DNA of 64,000 bases from Flavobacterium sp. N1736. Lineage in GTDB: Bacteria; Bacteroidota; Bacteroidia; Flavobacteriales; Flavobacteriaceae. Under the pieces are notes generated by a model, which saw only the letters and a list, made by a program, of their open reading frames with translations, was not told the DNA's origin and searched no databases. The translations under genes were made by a program, and so were the position numbers. Of the stretch, positions 33,849 through 42,690 are shown one piece after another. Each line of letters begins with the position of its first letter. The stretch's first letter is position 1. The stretch spans positions 2,852,001 to 2,916,000 of the forward strand of contig NZ_CP109994.1 of assembly GCF_025947065.1 (NCBI RefSeq), read 5' to 3'.

Positions 33849-34262
33849 ATGAAAATCGCTATAATCAACGGTCCAAATTTAAATCTTCTGGGAAAAAGAG
33901 AACCTGAAGTTTACGGTAGTCAAACTTTTGAAGATTATTTCGAAAAACTGGAACACAAATTTCCAAACGTTGAGCTTTCCTATTACCAAAGTAATATTGA
34001 AGGCGAATTGATTGGAAAAATCCAGGAAGTTGGTTTTACATTTGATGGAATTATTTTAAATGCTGGCGCTTACACGCATACTTCTATAGGTTTGGGCGAC
34101 GCCATGAAAGCAATTACAACTCCGGTTATCGAAGTTCATATTTCGAATACATACGCGCGTGAAAGTTTCAGACATCAATCATATTTGTCAGGAAATGCAA
34201 AAGGGGTCATTTTGGGCTTTGGATTAAAAAGTTACGACTTAGCGATTCAGTCTTTTTTGTAA
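33849..34262 (+). CDS. aroQ: 3-dehydroquinate dehydratase, type II
   Basis: A 137-residue enzyme of the shikimate pathway, converting 3-dehydroquinate to 3-dehydroshikimate as a dodecamer. It starts KIAIINGPNLNLLGKREPEVYG (the family signature with the catalytic Tyr in the flexible loop), has ILNAGAYTHTS with Asn and the Arg/His region, and EVHISN and ESFRHQSYLS. It is the standard neighbour of xerD in Flavobacteriia, but here the barrel gene array lies between them. Confidence 0.95.
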   Translation: MKIAIINGPNLNLLGKREPEVYGSQTFEDYFEKLEHKFPNVELSYYQSNIEGELIGKIQEVGFTFDGIILNAGAYTHTSIGLGDAMKAITTPVIEVHISNTYARESFRHQSYLSGNAKGVILGFGLKSYDLAIQSFL

Positions 34263-34412
34263 AAAAGCTTCTCCCGTGCCTAAAATCAATGTCATTTAGT
34301 TAAGGGGAAATCCACAAAATTACTTAACAGTTTAATCAAGAAGGTAATTAGAAAAATCCATTTTTATCAGTGTTTTCGCTTTAGCAAATCAGTAAAATCA
34401 GCGTCTAATTTT

Positions 34413-34462
34413 GACGCGGATAAAACAGATTTACTTCGTAAAACGCAGATAAAAACGGATTT
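34413..34462. repeat. CGCGGAT-type repeat, second copy
   Basis: GACGCGGAT, then CAGATTTACTTCGTAAAACGC and a terminal GGATT mirror the arrangement at 18339-18392. It lies between aroQ and the DUF5686 gene. Confidence 0.55.
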
Positions 34463-34584
34463 TATTTTCTAAAGATTAGCTTAATGAAATTGCCCTAAGC
34501 TTCGGGATCGGGGCGTTCAGTCTGACAGAGTTGTAAGGTTTTAATATTTAACAAATAATTAATAGGCTCGCTTTTTACTTATTC

Positions 34585-34592
34585 TATTTTTG
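34585..34592 (+). promoter_or_regulatory. Promoter -7 element of the DUF5686 gene
   Basis: TATTTTTG matches TAnnTTTG, 17 bp before the ATG at 34610. A GTG start at 34592 overlaps it and is rejected. Confidence 0.55.
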
Positions 34593-34609
34593 TGAGAGAA
34601 ACTACTTTC

Positions 34610-37099
34610 ATGAAAAAATTTACTTTACTTGCCTTTTTATTTTTTTCGATTTCAAACTTTGCCCAAATCAAAGGAACGATTACCGATGAAAAAGGAAATC
34701 CGTTGCCTTTTGTTTCTGTTTTTGAAGAAAACACATACAGCGGAACAACCTCAAACGAGCAGGGAAAATATCAGCTTATCGTAAAAGAGATTGGTAAAAA
34801 CAGAATCATTTTTCAATATTTAGGCTTTAAAACTCAAAAACTTTCCGTTTCGCCAGATTCTAAAACAGTTATTCTGGATGTAAAAATGCCCGAGGAAAGT
34901 TTTACTTTAAATGAAGTAATTATTGATCCCAAAAATAATCCGGCAAATGCAATTATAAGAAGCGCTATTGCAAACAAAAAAGAAAACGCTGAAAAAACGT
35001 CCCGTTATACTGCCGATTTTTACTCTAAAGGAATGTTTAAAGTGAAAGATTTACCAAAAAAAATTCTTGGTCAAAAAGTAGATCTTGGCGATGATATGTC
35101 TTCTAATCTGGATTCTACAGGAACCGGAATTTTGTATTTATCTGAAACCGTTTCGAAAATTGCTTATGAAAAACCCAATAAACTAAAAGAAAAAATCATT
35201 GCTTCACGTATTTCCGGAAACAATAAAGGATACAGTTATAATACAGCAACTTTATCCTATTATGATTTTTATGACAATACTTTAGACTTCGATATCAATT
35301 TGATTTCGCCAATTGCTGATAATGCATTCAACTATTATAAATACAAACTCGAAGGAACTTTTTTTGATGCTAATAATCATGAAATCAATAAAATTAAAGT
35401 AACGCCAAAACGCGATAAAGAGCCTGTTTTTGAAGGTTATATCTATATTGTTGATGACAGTTTTGCCATTTATGCGATCGATCTCGATATAAAAGGGTAC
35501 CGAATGAAGAATGAATTTACTGAAATTATGACTTTAAAACAGAGCTTTAATTATAATGCTGCAAATAAAATCTGGTCTAAAAATGCGCAGACACTTTCAT
35601 TTAATGCGGGAATTTTTGGTGTAAAATTTTCAGGACAATTTAATTATGTTTATTCCAATTATGAATTTCCTGATTCGTTTGAAAAGAAAACTTTTACGAA
35701 CGAAATTGTTGCTTTTGAAGCTAATGCCAATAAAAAAGACAATACTTTTTGGAATGAAATTCGTCCAATTCCGTTAACGATCGAAGAAAGCACAGATTAT
35801 ACTAAAAAAGACAGTTTACAAATCATTCGAAAATCTCAAAAATATACGGATTCTATTGATGCAAAAAACAATAAGTTTAAGGTTTGGGATATTCTGGCCG
35901 GTTATGATTACAAAAACACTTTTAAAAAATATTCTTTCAGTTATGAGGGTTTATTAAACATTACTTCACTGAGTTTTAACACCGTTCAGGGGTTTAATTT
36001 AGATTCCGGTTTCTCTTTTAAAACATGGAATGAAGAGGAAGGAAAAACCACTTCTGTAAAAACTACTTTTAATTATGGTTTTTCTGATGAACGTTTCCGC
36101 GTTATTGGAGAATTCAATCATAAATTCAACAACATTAATTTCGCAACAATTGGCATATCGGGCGGAACAAAAACGGCACAATTTAATAGTGCAGAACCAA
36201 TAAGCAAGCTTGTCAATTCTATAAGTTCTTTATTTTTCAAAGACAATTATATGAAGTTGTATAATTTAGAATTTGCTCAGATTAATTATGCACAAGATGT
36301 TGCAAACGGAGTAAATCTGAATGCAAAAGTAGCTTACGAACAGCGAAAACCGCTTTTTAATACAACTGATTATTCATTCTTTAAAAAGGATGATATTTAT
36401 TCATCGAATAATCCGCTTGCGCCAAATGATTTTATTATCCCTGCATTTGATCCGCATCATTTATTTAAAGCCGCTTTGACAGCCCGAATCAACTTTGGAA
36501 ATAAATACATTTCAAGACCTGACGGAAGATATAATTTTAAAGATGATAAATATCCAACTCTATTTTTAGCATTTGAAAAAGCTTTTGCTGCAAGCGAGAA
36601 AAAATATGAATTTGAAAGAATTGGCGCATCTGTACAATATGATTTATCACTCCAGAATAAAGGAATTTTAGGAATGAATTTCAGAGCCGGAAAGTTTTTT
36701 AATGCCGAAAACATATCGTTTATCGACTATAGACATTTTAACGGAAACCAAACTCACATTGGTACAAGCGACCGTTATTTGAATGTTTTCAATTTAATGC
36801 CTTATTATGCCAATAGTACAAATAACAGTTATTTTGAAAACCATTTAGAATATAATGATACGGGATTTATTATGAATAAAATTCCGCTATTAAATTTATT
36901 AAAATCAACAATGAATCTTGGTTTTCATTCATTGGCAATTCCAGACAGAAAACCTTATTCTGAGTTTACAGTGGGCTTAGATAATCTTGGTTTCGGTAAA
37001 TTTAAATTGTTCCGAATAGATTATGTTCATTCTTACCAAAGTGGAATTCAACAAAATGGTGTTGTATTTGGCTTGAAGATTTTAAATGTTTTAGATTAG
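34610..37099 (+). CDS. DUF5686 family protein with carboxypeptidase-like domain
   Basis: An 829-residue exported protein. Signal peptide (MKKFTLLAFLFFSISNFA), then a carboxypeptidase-regulatory-like beta-sandwich (IKGTITDEKGNPLPFVSVFEEN, about 20-105). A long beta-rich region follows that I assign to the DUF5686 family of Bacteroidota outer-membrane proteins (SLLF-type repeats, many Y/F strands). It resembles a TonB receptor in its N-terminal domain but lacks a plug. Function unknown. Confidence 0.75.
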   Translation: MKKFTLLAFLFFSISNFAQIKGTITDEKGNPLPFVSVFEENTYSGTTSNEQGKYQLIVKEIGKNRIIFQYLGFKTQKLSVSPDSKTVILDVKMPEESFTLNEVIIDPKNNPANAIIRSAIANKKENAEKTSRYTADFYSKGMFKVKDLPKKILGQKVDLGDDMSSNLDSTGTGILYLSETVSKIAYEKPNKLKEKIIASRISGNNKGYSYNTATLSYYDFYDNTLDFDINLISPIADNAFNYYKYKLEGTFFDANNHEINKIKVTPKRDKEPVFEGYIYIVDDSFAIYAIDLDIKGYRMKNEFTEIMTLKQSFNYNAANKIWSKNAQTLSFNAGIFGVKFSGQFNYVYSNYEFPDSFEKKTFTNEIVAFEANANKKDNTFWNEIRPIPLTIEESTDYTKKDSLQIIRKSQKYTDSIDAKNNKFKVWDILAGYDYKNTFKKYSFSYEGLLNITSLSFNTVQGFNLDSGFSFKTWNEEEGKTTSVKTTFNYGFSDERFRVIGEFNHKFNNINFATIGISGGTKTAQFNSAEPISKLVNSISSLFFKDNYMKLYNLEFAQINYAQDVANGVNLNAKVAYEQRKPLFNTTDYSFFKKDDIYSSNNPLAPNDFIIPAFDPHHLFKAALTARINFGNKYISRPDGRYNFKDDKYPTLFLAFEKAFAASEKKYEFERIGASVQYDLSLQNKGILGMNFRAGKFFNAENISFIDYRHFNGNQTHIGTSDRYLNVFNLMPYYANSTNNSYFENHLEYNDTGFIMNKIPLLNLLKSTMNLGFHSLAIPDRKPYSEFTVGLDNLGFGKFKLFRIDYVHSYQSGIQQNGVVFGLKILNVLD

Positions 37100-37299
37100 G
37101 TACAAAGGTTCAAGGTGCAGAGGAACAAAGGATGATGCTTTTTTGAGACGTTCTTGGCTTCACTTGAACTTATCATACCAATAAAAAATCCGTTTACTCT
37201 TTAAAGAATAAACGGATTTTGAAGCTTCTATCTTTGCCAAAGTTTAAAAATTTTTAAAACCTTAGTACCTCTGCACCTTTGAAACTTTGAACCTTTCCT
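37098..37299. repeat. Inverted repeat-like words flanking a terminator
   Basis: Left words (37098-37123) and right words (37268-37299) contain complementary segments such as TGCAGAGG / CCTCTGCA around the stem-loop at 37183-37220. No gene in this interval. Confidence 0.45.
37183..37220. terminator. Bidirectional terminator
   Basis: AAAATCCGTTTA (37185-37196) and TAAACGGATTTT (37209-37220) between two convergent genes. Confidence 0.85.
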
Positions 37300-38174
37300 C
37301 AATGATAATCATCTGGTTCAATATGGATCAAAACATTTCCTAATTGAGGTATTTTTTCTTTTAAAGTGTCCTGCAGTTTATGTGATAAATCATGCCCTTC
37401 TTTCACAGAAATTTTTGCCGAAACTATTGCGTGAAGATCTACATGATATTTCATTCCTGCTTTACGAATAAAACATTTTTCGGTACCCAGGATTCCCGGA
37501 ACCGTCAACGCTTTTACACGAATTTCTTCGACTAAATCATCATTTAAATGTTCATCCATGATTTCGCCAAGAGCAGGTCTGAAAATTTTATAACTATTAT
37601 ATAAGATAAAAAAAGCAGCAAAAAGTGCCGCCCAATCATCTGCAGATTCGTAACCTTTTCCCATAATCAGCGCTATGGAAATACCAACAAATGCTGCGAC
37701 AGAAGTAATTGCATCACTGCGATGGTGCCAAGCATCTGCTGCTAAAGAGGAACTATTTGTTTCCTTACTTCGTTTCATTACCAATCTATACGAATACTCT
37801 TTCCAGATGATAATTGCTCCTAAAACATACAAAGTCCAGGATTTTGGTAAATCGTGTGATGATTGAATATTTGCAAGACTTTCGTAGCCAATAATAGTTG
37901 CCGATGTAATTAAAAAACCAACTACCAAAAAAGTAATTAAAGGTTCGGCGCGCCCATGACCATACGGATGATTTTCATCGGCTGGTTTGTTCGAATATTT
38001 GATTCCGAATAAAACCAAACAAGACGAAAATATGTCTGCAGTCGATTCGATCGCGTCTGCAATCAAGGCGTAAGAATTGCCAAAAAAACCTGCCAAACCT
38101 TTTATCAAGGCTAAGCAGGTGTTTCCGACTATACTAAAGATAGTAGCTTTTATAGCTTTTTTTTCATCTGTCAT
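37299..38174 (-). CDS. Cation diffusion facilitator transporter
   Basis: A 291-residue inner-membrane metal exporter of the CDF family. Six membrane helices lie in about 10-205, with the conserved metal-site patterns DAIESTAD (helix 2) and HRSDAITS (helix 5). A cytoplasmic metal-binding C-terminal domain follows (about 210-291) with HVDLHAIV and HIEPDDYH. It probably expels Zn2+, Mn2+ or Fe2+, and the metal is not resolved. It begins 12 bp after murA and is likely in the murA operon. Confidence 0.9.
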   Translation of the reverse strand: MTDEKKAIKATIFSIVGNTCLALIKGLAGFFGNSYALIADAIESTADIFSSCLVLFGIKYSNKPADENHPYGHGRAEPLITFLVVGFLITSATIIGYESLANIQSSHDLPKSWTLYVLGAIIIWKEYSYRLVMKRSKETNSSSLAADAWHHRSDAITSVAAFVGISIALIMGKGYESADDWAALFAAFFILYNSYKIFRPALGEIMDEHLNDDLVEEIRVKALTVPGILGTEKCFIRKAGMKYHVDLHAIVSAKISVKEGHDLSHKLQDTLKEKIPQLGNVLIHIEPDDYH

Positions 38175-38186
38175 TTAGACTATTTT

Positions 38187-39500
38187 TTACGCTCTCACGA
38201 TTTTTGCGCCAATAGCTCTCAAACGCTCGTCGATACGCTCATATCCACGGTCGATTTGTTCTATATTTTGAATTGTACTTGTTCCTTTTGCAGAAAGCGC
38301 AGCAATTAATAATGAAATCCCGGCACGAATATCCGGAGATGACATTGTTGTTGCTTTTAATTGAGATTCGAAATTATGTCCCATAACCACCGCTCTGTGC
38401 GGATCACATAACATAATTTTTGCTCCCATATCGATTAATTTATCCACGAAAAACAAACGGCTTTCGAACATTTTTTGGTGAATTAAAACATCGCCTTTTG
38501 CTTGTGTTGCCACAACCAAAACAATACTCAATAAATCAGGCGTAAATCCTGGCCAAGGCGCATCTGCAATAGTTAATATAGAACCATCGATATCTGTTTT
38601 TACTTCGTAACCATCTTTGTGAGCAGGAATGTAAATATCATCTCCGCGTTTCTCGATAGTAATTCCAAGTTTTCTGAATGTATTTGGAATCAAACCTAAA
38701 TTTTCCCAACTTACATTTTTGATTGTGATTTCGCTTTTTGTCATCGCCGCAAGACCAATCCAGGAACCAATTTCGATCATATCCGGAAGAATTGTGTGCT
38801 CGCATCCACCAAGGCTTTCAACACCTTCAATAGTCAATAAATTTGAACCAACTCCGGTAATTTTAGCTCCCATCGAGTTCAGCATTTTACACAATTGTTG
38901 CAAATAAGGTTCGCAGGCAGCGTTGTAAACTGTTGTTTGTCCTTTTGCTAAAACTGCAGCCATAACAATGTTTGCTGTTCCGGTAACAGATGCTTCATCA
39001 AGCAGCATATCTGTTCCTGTAAGTCCTCCTTCAGGAGATTCTACTCCGTAAAAGTGATCTTCTCTGTTGTATCTGAATTTTGCTCCAAGGTTAATAAAAC
39101 CTTCAAAGTGTGTATCTAATCTACGACGACCAATTTTATCTCCTCCCGGTTTTGGAATATATCCTTTTCCGAAACGTGCCAAAAGCGGTCCAACAATCAT
39201 AATAGAACCACGAAGTGCTCCACCTTCTTTTTTGAAAGCTTCTGTTTCTAAATATCCAACATTAACTTCATCAGCCTGAAACGTAATCGAACCCGGTTCA
39301 TTGCGTTGAATTTTAACTCCTAAATTACCCAACAAAGTGATTAATTTATTGATATCAATAATATCGGGAATATTATTAATTTTTACTTTATCCCCCGTTA
39401 GAAGCACGGCACATAAAATTTGTAATGCCTCATTTTTTGCTCCTTGCGGAGTGATTTCTCCTTTTAAAGGAATTCCTCCTTCGATTTTAAAAATTCCCAT
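38187..39500 (-). CDS. murA: UDP-N-acetylglucosamine 1-carboxyvinyltransferase with Asp at the catalytic loop
   Basis: A 437-residue MurA that transfers enolpyruvate to UDP-GlcNAc, the first committed step of peptidoglycan synthesis. Family patterns are GGIPLKGEITPQGAKNEAL (N-terminus), LRGSIMIVGPLLARFG, PGGDKIGRRRLDTH and ISPDIRAGISLLIAALSAKG. The active-site loop that reads PGGC in E. coli reads PGGD here, with Asp121 in place of Cys. Asp at this position occurs naturally in other bacteria and is known to block fosfomycin attack. The gene is in an operon with the genes on either side. Confidence 0.95.
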   Translation of the reverse strand: MGIFKIEGGIPLKGEITPQGAKNEALQILCAVLLTGDKVKINNIPDIIDINKLITLLGNLGVKIQRNEPGSITFQADEVNVGYLETEAFKKEGGALRGSIMIVGPLLARFGKGYIPKPGGDKIGRRRLDTHFEGFINLGAKFRYNREDHFYGVESPEGGLTGTDMLLDEASVTGTANIVMAAVLAKGQTTVYNAACEPYLQQLCKMLNSMGAKITGVGSNLLTIEGVESLGGCEHTILPDMIEIGSWIGLAAMTKSEITIKNVSWENLGLIPNTFRKLGITIEKRGDDIYIPAHKDGYEVKTDIDGSILTIADAPWPGFTPDLLSIVLVVATQAKGDVLIHQKMFESRLFFVDKLIDMGAKIMLCDPHRAVVMGHNFESQLKATTMSSPDIRAGISLLIAALSAKGTSTIQNIEQIDRGYERIDERLRAIGAKIVRA

Positions 39501-39510
39501 AGATGTCTTT

Positions 39511-39581
39511 TAGGTTCTGAGGTTCTGAGATTCTGAGGTTCTAAGCTAAATATCTTAGCATCTTAGTTCCTTAGCATCTTA
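39511..39581. repeat. Short degenerate tandem words between murA and the DUF4290 gene
   Basis: GGTTCTGAG/ATTCTGAG repeats (39513-39541) and CTTAGCATCTTAG repeats (39554-39581) in the 94-bp gap. Similar words appear at about 18421-18460. Confidence 0.5.
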
Positions 39582-39594
39582 ACCCTTTCTTTTT

Positions 39595-40317
39595 TTACTT
39601 CTGATTATTATTTTTCTGGAAAGGCTTAGGTTTTCCCGGACCTTTATTGTTTTTGTTGCTTTGAATTTTTGGTTGTCCCGGTGGTGTGATTTTATTCGAC
39701 ATGCGTTTGTTGGTACGTAATAAATCAGTTGTGTTTAAAAGCTCTTCTGTACTTTGCAGCAAGTTGATTTTTCCGCCTGACAATTCAAATAAATGTTCAA
39801 AAATCACATCATCTTTTACCGTGTCTTTATTCCAGCTCAAATATGATTTTTTCATATGATTGGCGATTACCAAAACCAATGCATTTTTCATTTCGCCTTC
39901 GTCCCATTTATTGGCAACATCAATCATATATTTGATATTGTTACCGTAAAATCTGTATTTCGGGAAGTTTTGAGGATACTGTAAAACATCCGGTTTTAAC
40001 TGCAATACATCTCTTGAAGGAATTGGATATGGTGATTCTACATTTAATTTAAAATCAGACATGATAAAAAGCTGATCCCATAATTTATGTTGAAAATCGG
40101 GCACATCACGCAAATGCGGATTCAAACTTCCCATTACCTGAATGATGTATTTTGCGGCTTTATTTCGCGTTTCATCATCTTCAATAATAGTAGCCTGATC
40201 GATCAGTTTTTGCAGATGACGACCATATTCCGGAATAAGTAAACGCTGTCTTTCAGAATTGTATTCTAAATTAAAAACAACGTCATTCGCGACTTCTTTT
40301 TTATATTTTTCGACCAT
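39595..40317 (-). CDS. DUF4290 domain protein
   Basis: A 240-residue cytoplasmic protein. It begins with a short leader and shows the family core NLEYNSERQRLLIPEYGRHLQKLIDQA, then PHLRDVPDFQHKLWDQLFIMSDF, PYPIP and NMIKKSYL-type patterns. The C-terminus (about 205-240) is a disordered, basic, proline-glycine-asparagine tail, PGKPKPFQKNNNQK. The family is conserved in Bacteroidota, of unknown function. It is 3 bp from the DUF493 gene in an operon leading to murA. Confidence 0.82.
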   Translation of the reverse strand: MVEKYKKEVANDVVFNLEYNSERQRLLIPEYGRHLQKLIDQATIIEDDETRNKAAKYIIQVMGSLNPHLRDVPDFQHKLWDQLFIMSDFKLNVESPYPIPSRDVLQLKPDVLQYPQNFPKYRFYGNNIKYMIDVANKWDEGEMKNALVLVIANHMKKSYLSWNKDTVKDDVIFEHLFELSGGKINLLQSTEELLNTTDLLRTNKRMSNKITPPGQPKIQSNKNNKGPGKPKPFQKNNNQK

Positions 40318-40320
40318 AAG

Positions 40321-40617
40321 TTATAATGAAACTATACCTTCTATTGTAGATACTTCTTTGTATTTGCCAATCACTTCGTCGGCACTATTCATCGTAACAT
40401 CTACAGAAACACTGGTAAATTTACCTGTTTTAGATTTTGTTGTTTTAATAACCGCACCCATACTGTCAAAAGCTTTTTCAACGCGCTCAACATTATCGGC
40501 TACTGTAGGCACTATAAATTTATACAAGTATTCTGCAGGCCAAGTATTTGAGTTGTCTAACTCAACCTTTAATCTTTCGTAAAATTCGGCGGTGTTTTTT
40601 TCTTTATCGTTCTCCAT
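40321..40617 (-). CDS. DUF493 family protein
   Basis: A 98-residue protein of the YbeD-like DUF493 family. It contains the fold pattern FYERLKVELDNSNTWPAEYLYKFIVP and the terminal VSLYATVDV-like GKFTSVSVDVTMNSADEVI. In other bacteria the family is small and possibly regulatory. It starts the four-gene operon that continues with DUF4290, murA and the CDF transporter. Exact function unknown. Confidence 0.8.
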   Translation of the reverse strand: MENDKEKNTAEFYERLKVELDNSNTWPAEYLYKFIVPTVADNVERVEKAFDSMGAVIKTTKSKTGKFTSVSVDVTMNSADEVIGKYKEVSTIEGIVSL

Positions 40618-40789
40618 TCGTAATTAAAAATAAACGCAAATATACGGTTTTGAGTTTAGATTTTAGATTTTTTTCTTTCGAAAAAGGCGCAAAGTTACAG
40701 AGGCGCAAAGGTGCAAAGAAAAAAGCTTTGTAACTTTATTTCTTTGTGAAATTTCATCTTATATTTGAGAAAAGAATGCAACGAAATCT

Positions 40790-40860
40790 CTCGCAAAGTC
40801 GCAGAGTCGCAAAGTTTTTAAACTTAGAACGTTTTCTTTGCGACTCTGCGACTTTGCGAG
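40790..40860. repeat. 25-bp perfect inverted repeat
   Basis: The 25 bases at 40790-40814 (CTCGCAAAGTCGCAGAGTCG...) are the exact reverse complement of 40836-40860, with a 21-nt loop. A related stretch with GCGCAAAG words lies at about 40687-40717. It lies just upstream of the esterase ATG at 40877. Confidence 0.85.
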
Positions 40861-40876
40861 ATTAAAACACAATCCC

Positions 40877-41794
40877 ATGAAAAAAATTATCTTTTTACTT
40901 TTTACAATTCTCACTTTTCACAACATTCAGTCACAGGAAATCAAAACGATGACTTATTTTCAGAATGATACAATCAAACTGGATTTAGATTTGTATTTGC
41001 CTCAGAAAAAAACCAGCGAGAAAATTCCGCTAATCATTTTTGCTTTTGGCGGAGGATTTTCCGGCGGTGAACGTACAAGCGAAAAAGACTTCGGAATATT
41101 TATGGCGAAAAACGGTTATGCAGTTGCCAGTATTTCGTACAGTTTATATATGAAAGGAAAAGATTTTGGCTGTAATGGAACCTTAACCGAAAAAATAAAA
41201 GCGATTCAAATTGGCGTGAGCGATATGTGGCAGGCAACTTCGTTTTTGATTGAAAATGCCAATAAATACAATCTCGATGCTTCGAAAATCTTTATTTCGG
41301 GAATTAGTGCTGGTGCCGAAATTGGTTTTCATGCTTCGTTTTGGGATTATAAACTGATGAATTTATACAAAAGTAATTTACCGGAGAACTTTAAATACAC
41401 CGGTTTTATTGGAGGTTCCGGAGCAATTCAGGATATTAATTTAATTACAAAAGAAAAAGCGATTCCTATGTTATTGGCACATGGAAATAACGACCAGACC
41501 GTTCCTTACGCTGCAGGTTCGCACCGTTCTTGTCCGACAAATGCTTCAGGCTGGTTGATTCTTTTTGGGTCTTATGCCGTTTATAATCATATGAATAATT
41601 TACACAAAGACATTGAAATGATTACATTTTGCGGCGGCAGTCATGAATTTTCAGGTTATCTTTTTCATCAGGGACAGCAATATGTTTTGGATTTTGTAAA
41701 TGATGTTTTGAAAGGAAAGAAATTTGAATCACATATTATTATTCCTTCAGAGAAGAAAGGCAAGGATTCAGGAAAATATTTATTTTGTGAGTAA
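40877..41794 (+). CDS. Secreted alpha/beta hydrolase (esterase-type)
   Basis: A 305-residue exported hydrolase. Signal peptide (MKKIIFLLFTILTFHNIQSQ) then an alpha/beta hydrolase domain with the oxyanion segment FAFGGGFSGGERT (about 50-62), nucleophile SGISAGAEIG (Ser about 147), acid in the GNNDQTVPY region and GGSHEF (His about 262), so a full triad is plausible. Similarity suggests an esterase, for example an acetyl or carboxyl esterase acting on a carbohydrate or polymer. The start at 40877 is chosen because upstream in-frame codons lie in the inverted repeat. Confidence 0.82.
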   Translation: MKKIIFLLFTILTFHNIQSQEIKTMTYFQNDTIKLDLDLYLPQKKTSEKIPLIIFAFGGGFSGGERTSEKDFGIFMAKNGYAVASISYSLYMKGKDFGCNGTLTEKIKAIQIGVSDMWQATSFLIENANKYNLDASKIFISGISAGAEIGFHASFWDYKLMNLYKSNLPENFKYTGFIGGSGAIQDINLITKEKAIPMLLAHGNNDQTVPYAAGSHRSCPTNASGWLILFGSYAVYNHMNNLHKDIEMITFCGGSHEFSGYLFHQGQQYVLDFVNDVLKGKKFESHIIIPSEKKGKDSGKYLFCE

Positions 41795-41813
41795 TTAGAT
41801 TGATTTTTCTTCT

Positions 41814-41840
41814 CCTGCAAGGTTTTCAAAACCTTACAGG
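41814..41840. repeat. Stem-loop CCTGCAAGGTTTT type
   Basis: CCTG(C)AAGGTTTT pairs with AAAACCTT(A)CAGG, one mismatch. Part of the family of intergenic stem-loops, probably a terminator of the esterase gene. Confidence 0.65.
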
Positions 41841-41898
41841 TATTACGAATTACTCATTATAATTATTACGAACCAATATCTTTACATTATACATTTAA

Positions 41899-42002
41899 AC
41901 TGGACTAAAGTTCAGCCCTAAAATATTTGTCGAGTCTCTGACTCTTTTTTGTTTTAGTTCCAGAGGAACGATTTATTTTATAGAGCTGGACTTTAGTCCA
42001 GC
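41899..42002. repeat. Palindromic repeat CTGGACTTTAGTCCAG and relative
   Basis: GCTGGACTTTAGTCCAGC (41985-42002) is an 18-bp palindrome with one central mismatch at most, and CTGGACTAAAGTTCAG (41900-41915) is a related imperfect copy on the opposite sense. No gene in 41795-42067. Confidence 0.6.
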
Positions 42003-42067
42003 ATCATAATAATTACGAAATCATTCGCTTTAGTTAAAATAATCTTTTTAAATACAATAAGTTTAGG

Positions 42068-42075
42068 TAAATTTG
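42068..42075 (+). promoter_or_regulatory. Promoter -7 element of the P-loop gene
   Basis: TAAATTTG, 17 bp before the GTG start at 42093. Confidence 0.5.
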
Positions 42076-42092
42076 CGCTTTATTTTACGAAA

Positions 42093-42626
42093 GTGCAAAA
42101 ACAAATCATAGTTCTCATTGGTGGCCCGGGAACGGGAAAATCTACTCTTATCAACGAATTGGTAGCTCGTGGCTACTGCTGTTACCCTGAAATTTCAAGA
42201 CAAGTTACTCTCGAAGCGCAACAGCGCGGTATCGAACAATTGTTTCTGGAACAACCTTTATTGTTTAGCGAAATGCTTCTTGAAGGCAGAATTAAACAAT
42301 TTAAAAATGCTCTTGAAGAACCTGATAATGTAGTTTTTATAGATCGCGGAATTCCAGATGTGGTTGCATATATGGATTATATTGGCGACGAATATCCGGA
42401 GCATTTTATAAAAGCCTGCGAGAATTTTAAATATACTAAAACTTTTATTTTACCGCCTTGGGAAGAAATTTACGAAAGCGACACAGAGCGTTATGAAAAT
42501 TTTGAACAGGCATTAACGATTCAGAAACATCTTGTTGAAACGTACAAAAAATATGGTTACACCTTAATTGAAGTGCCAAAAGATACGGTTGAAAACAGAA
42601 TTCTTTATATATTAGATAAAATTTAG
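42093..42626 (+). CDS. AAA_28-type P-loop NTPase (kinase-like)
   Basis: A 177-residue P-loop protein. Walker A is GGPGTGKST (10-18), and FIDRG near residue 90 is the Walker B-like region, as in the AAA_28 family. Such proteins are adenylate-kinase-like or nucleotide-kinase-like with unknown substrate. It uses a GTG start placed close behind a promoter element; the next in-frame ATG is far into the domain. It is 64 bp before recQ, and may be co-transcribed. Confidence 0.75.
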   Translation: MQKQIIVLIGGPGTGKSTLINELVARGYCCYPEISRQVTLEAQQRGIEQLFLEQPLLFSEMLLEGRIKQFKNALEEPDNVVFIDRGIPDVVAYMDYIGDEYPEHFIKACENFKYTKTFILPPWEEIYESDTERYENFEQALTIQKHLVETYKKYGYTLIEVPKDTVENRILYILDKI

Positions 42627-42690
42627 GCAGGCGGTTTAAAGTTGTAAAACTAGAACTGATTTCTAAATTTTTAACTTTAAAACCAGAGCC

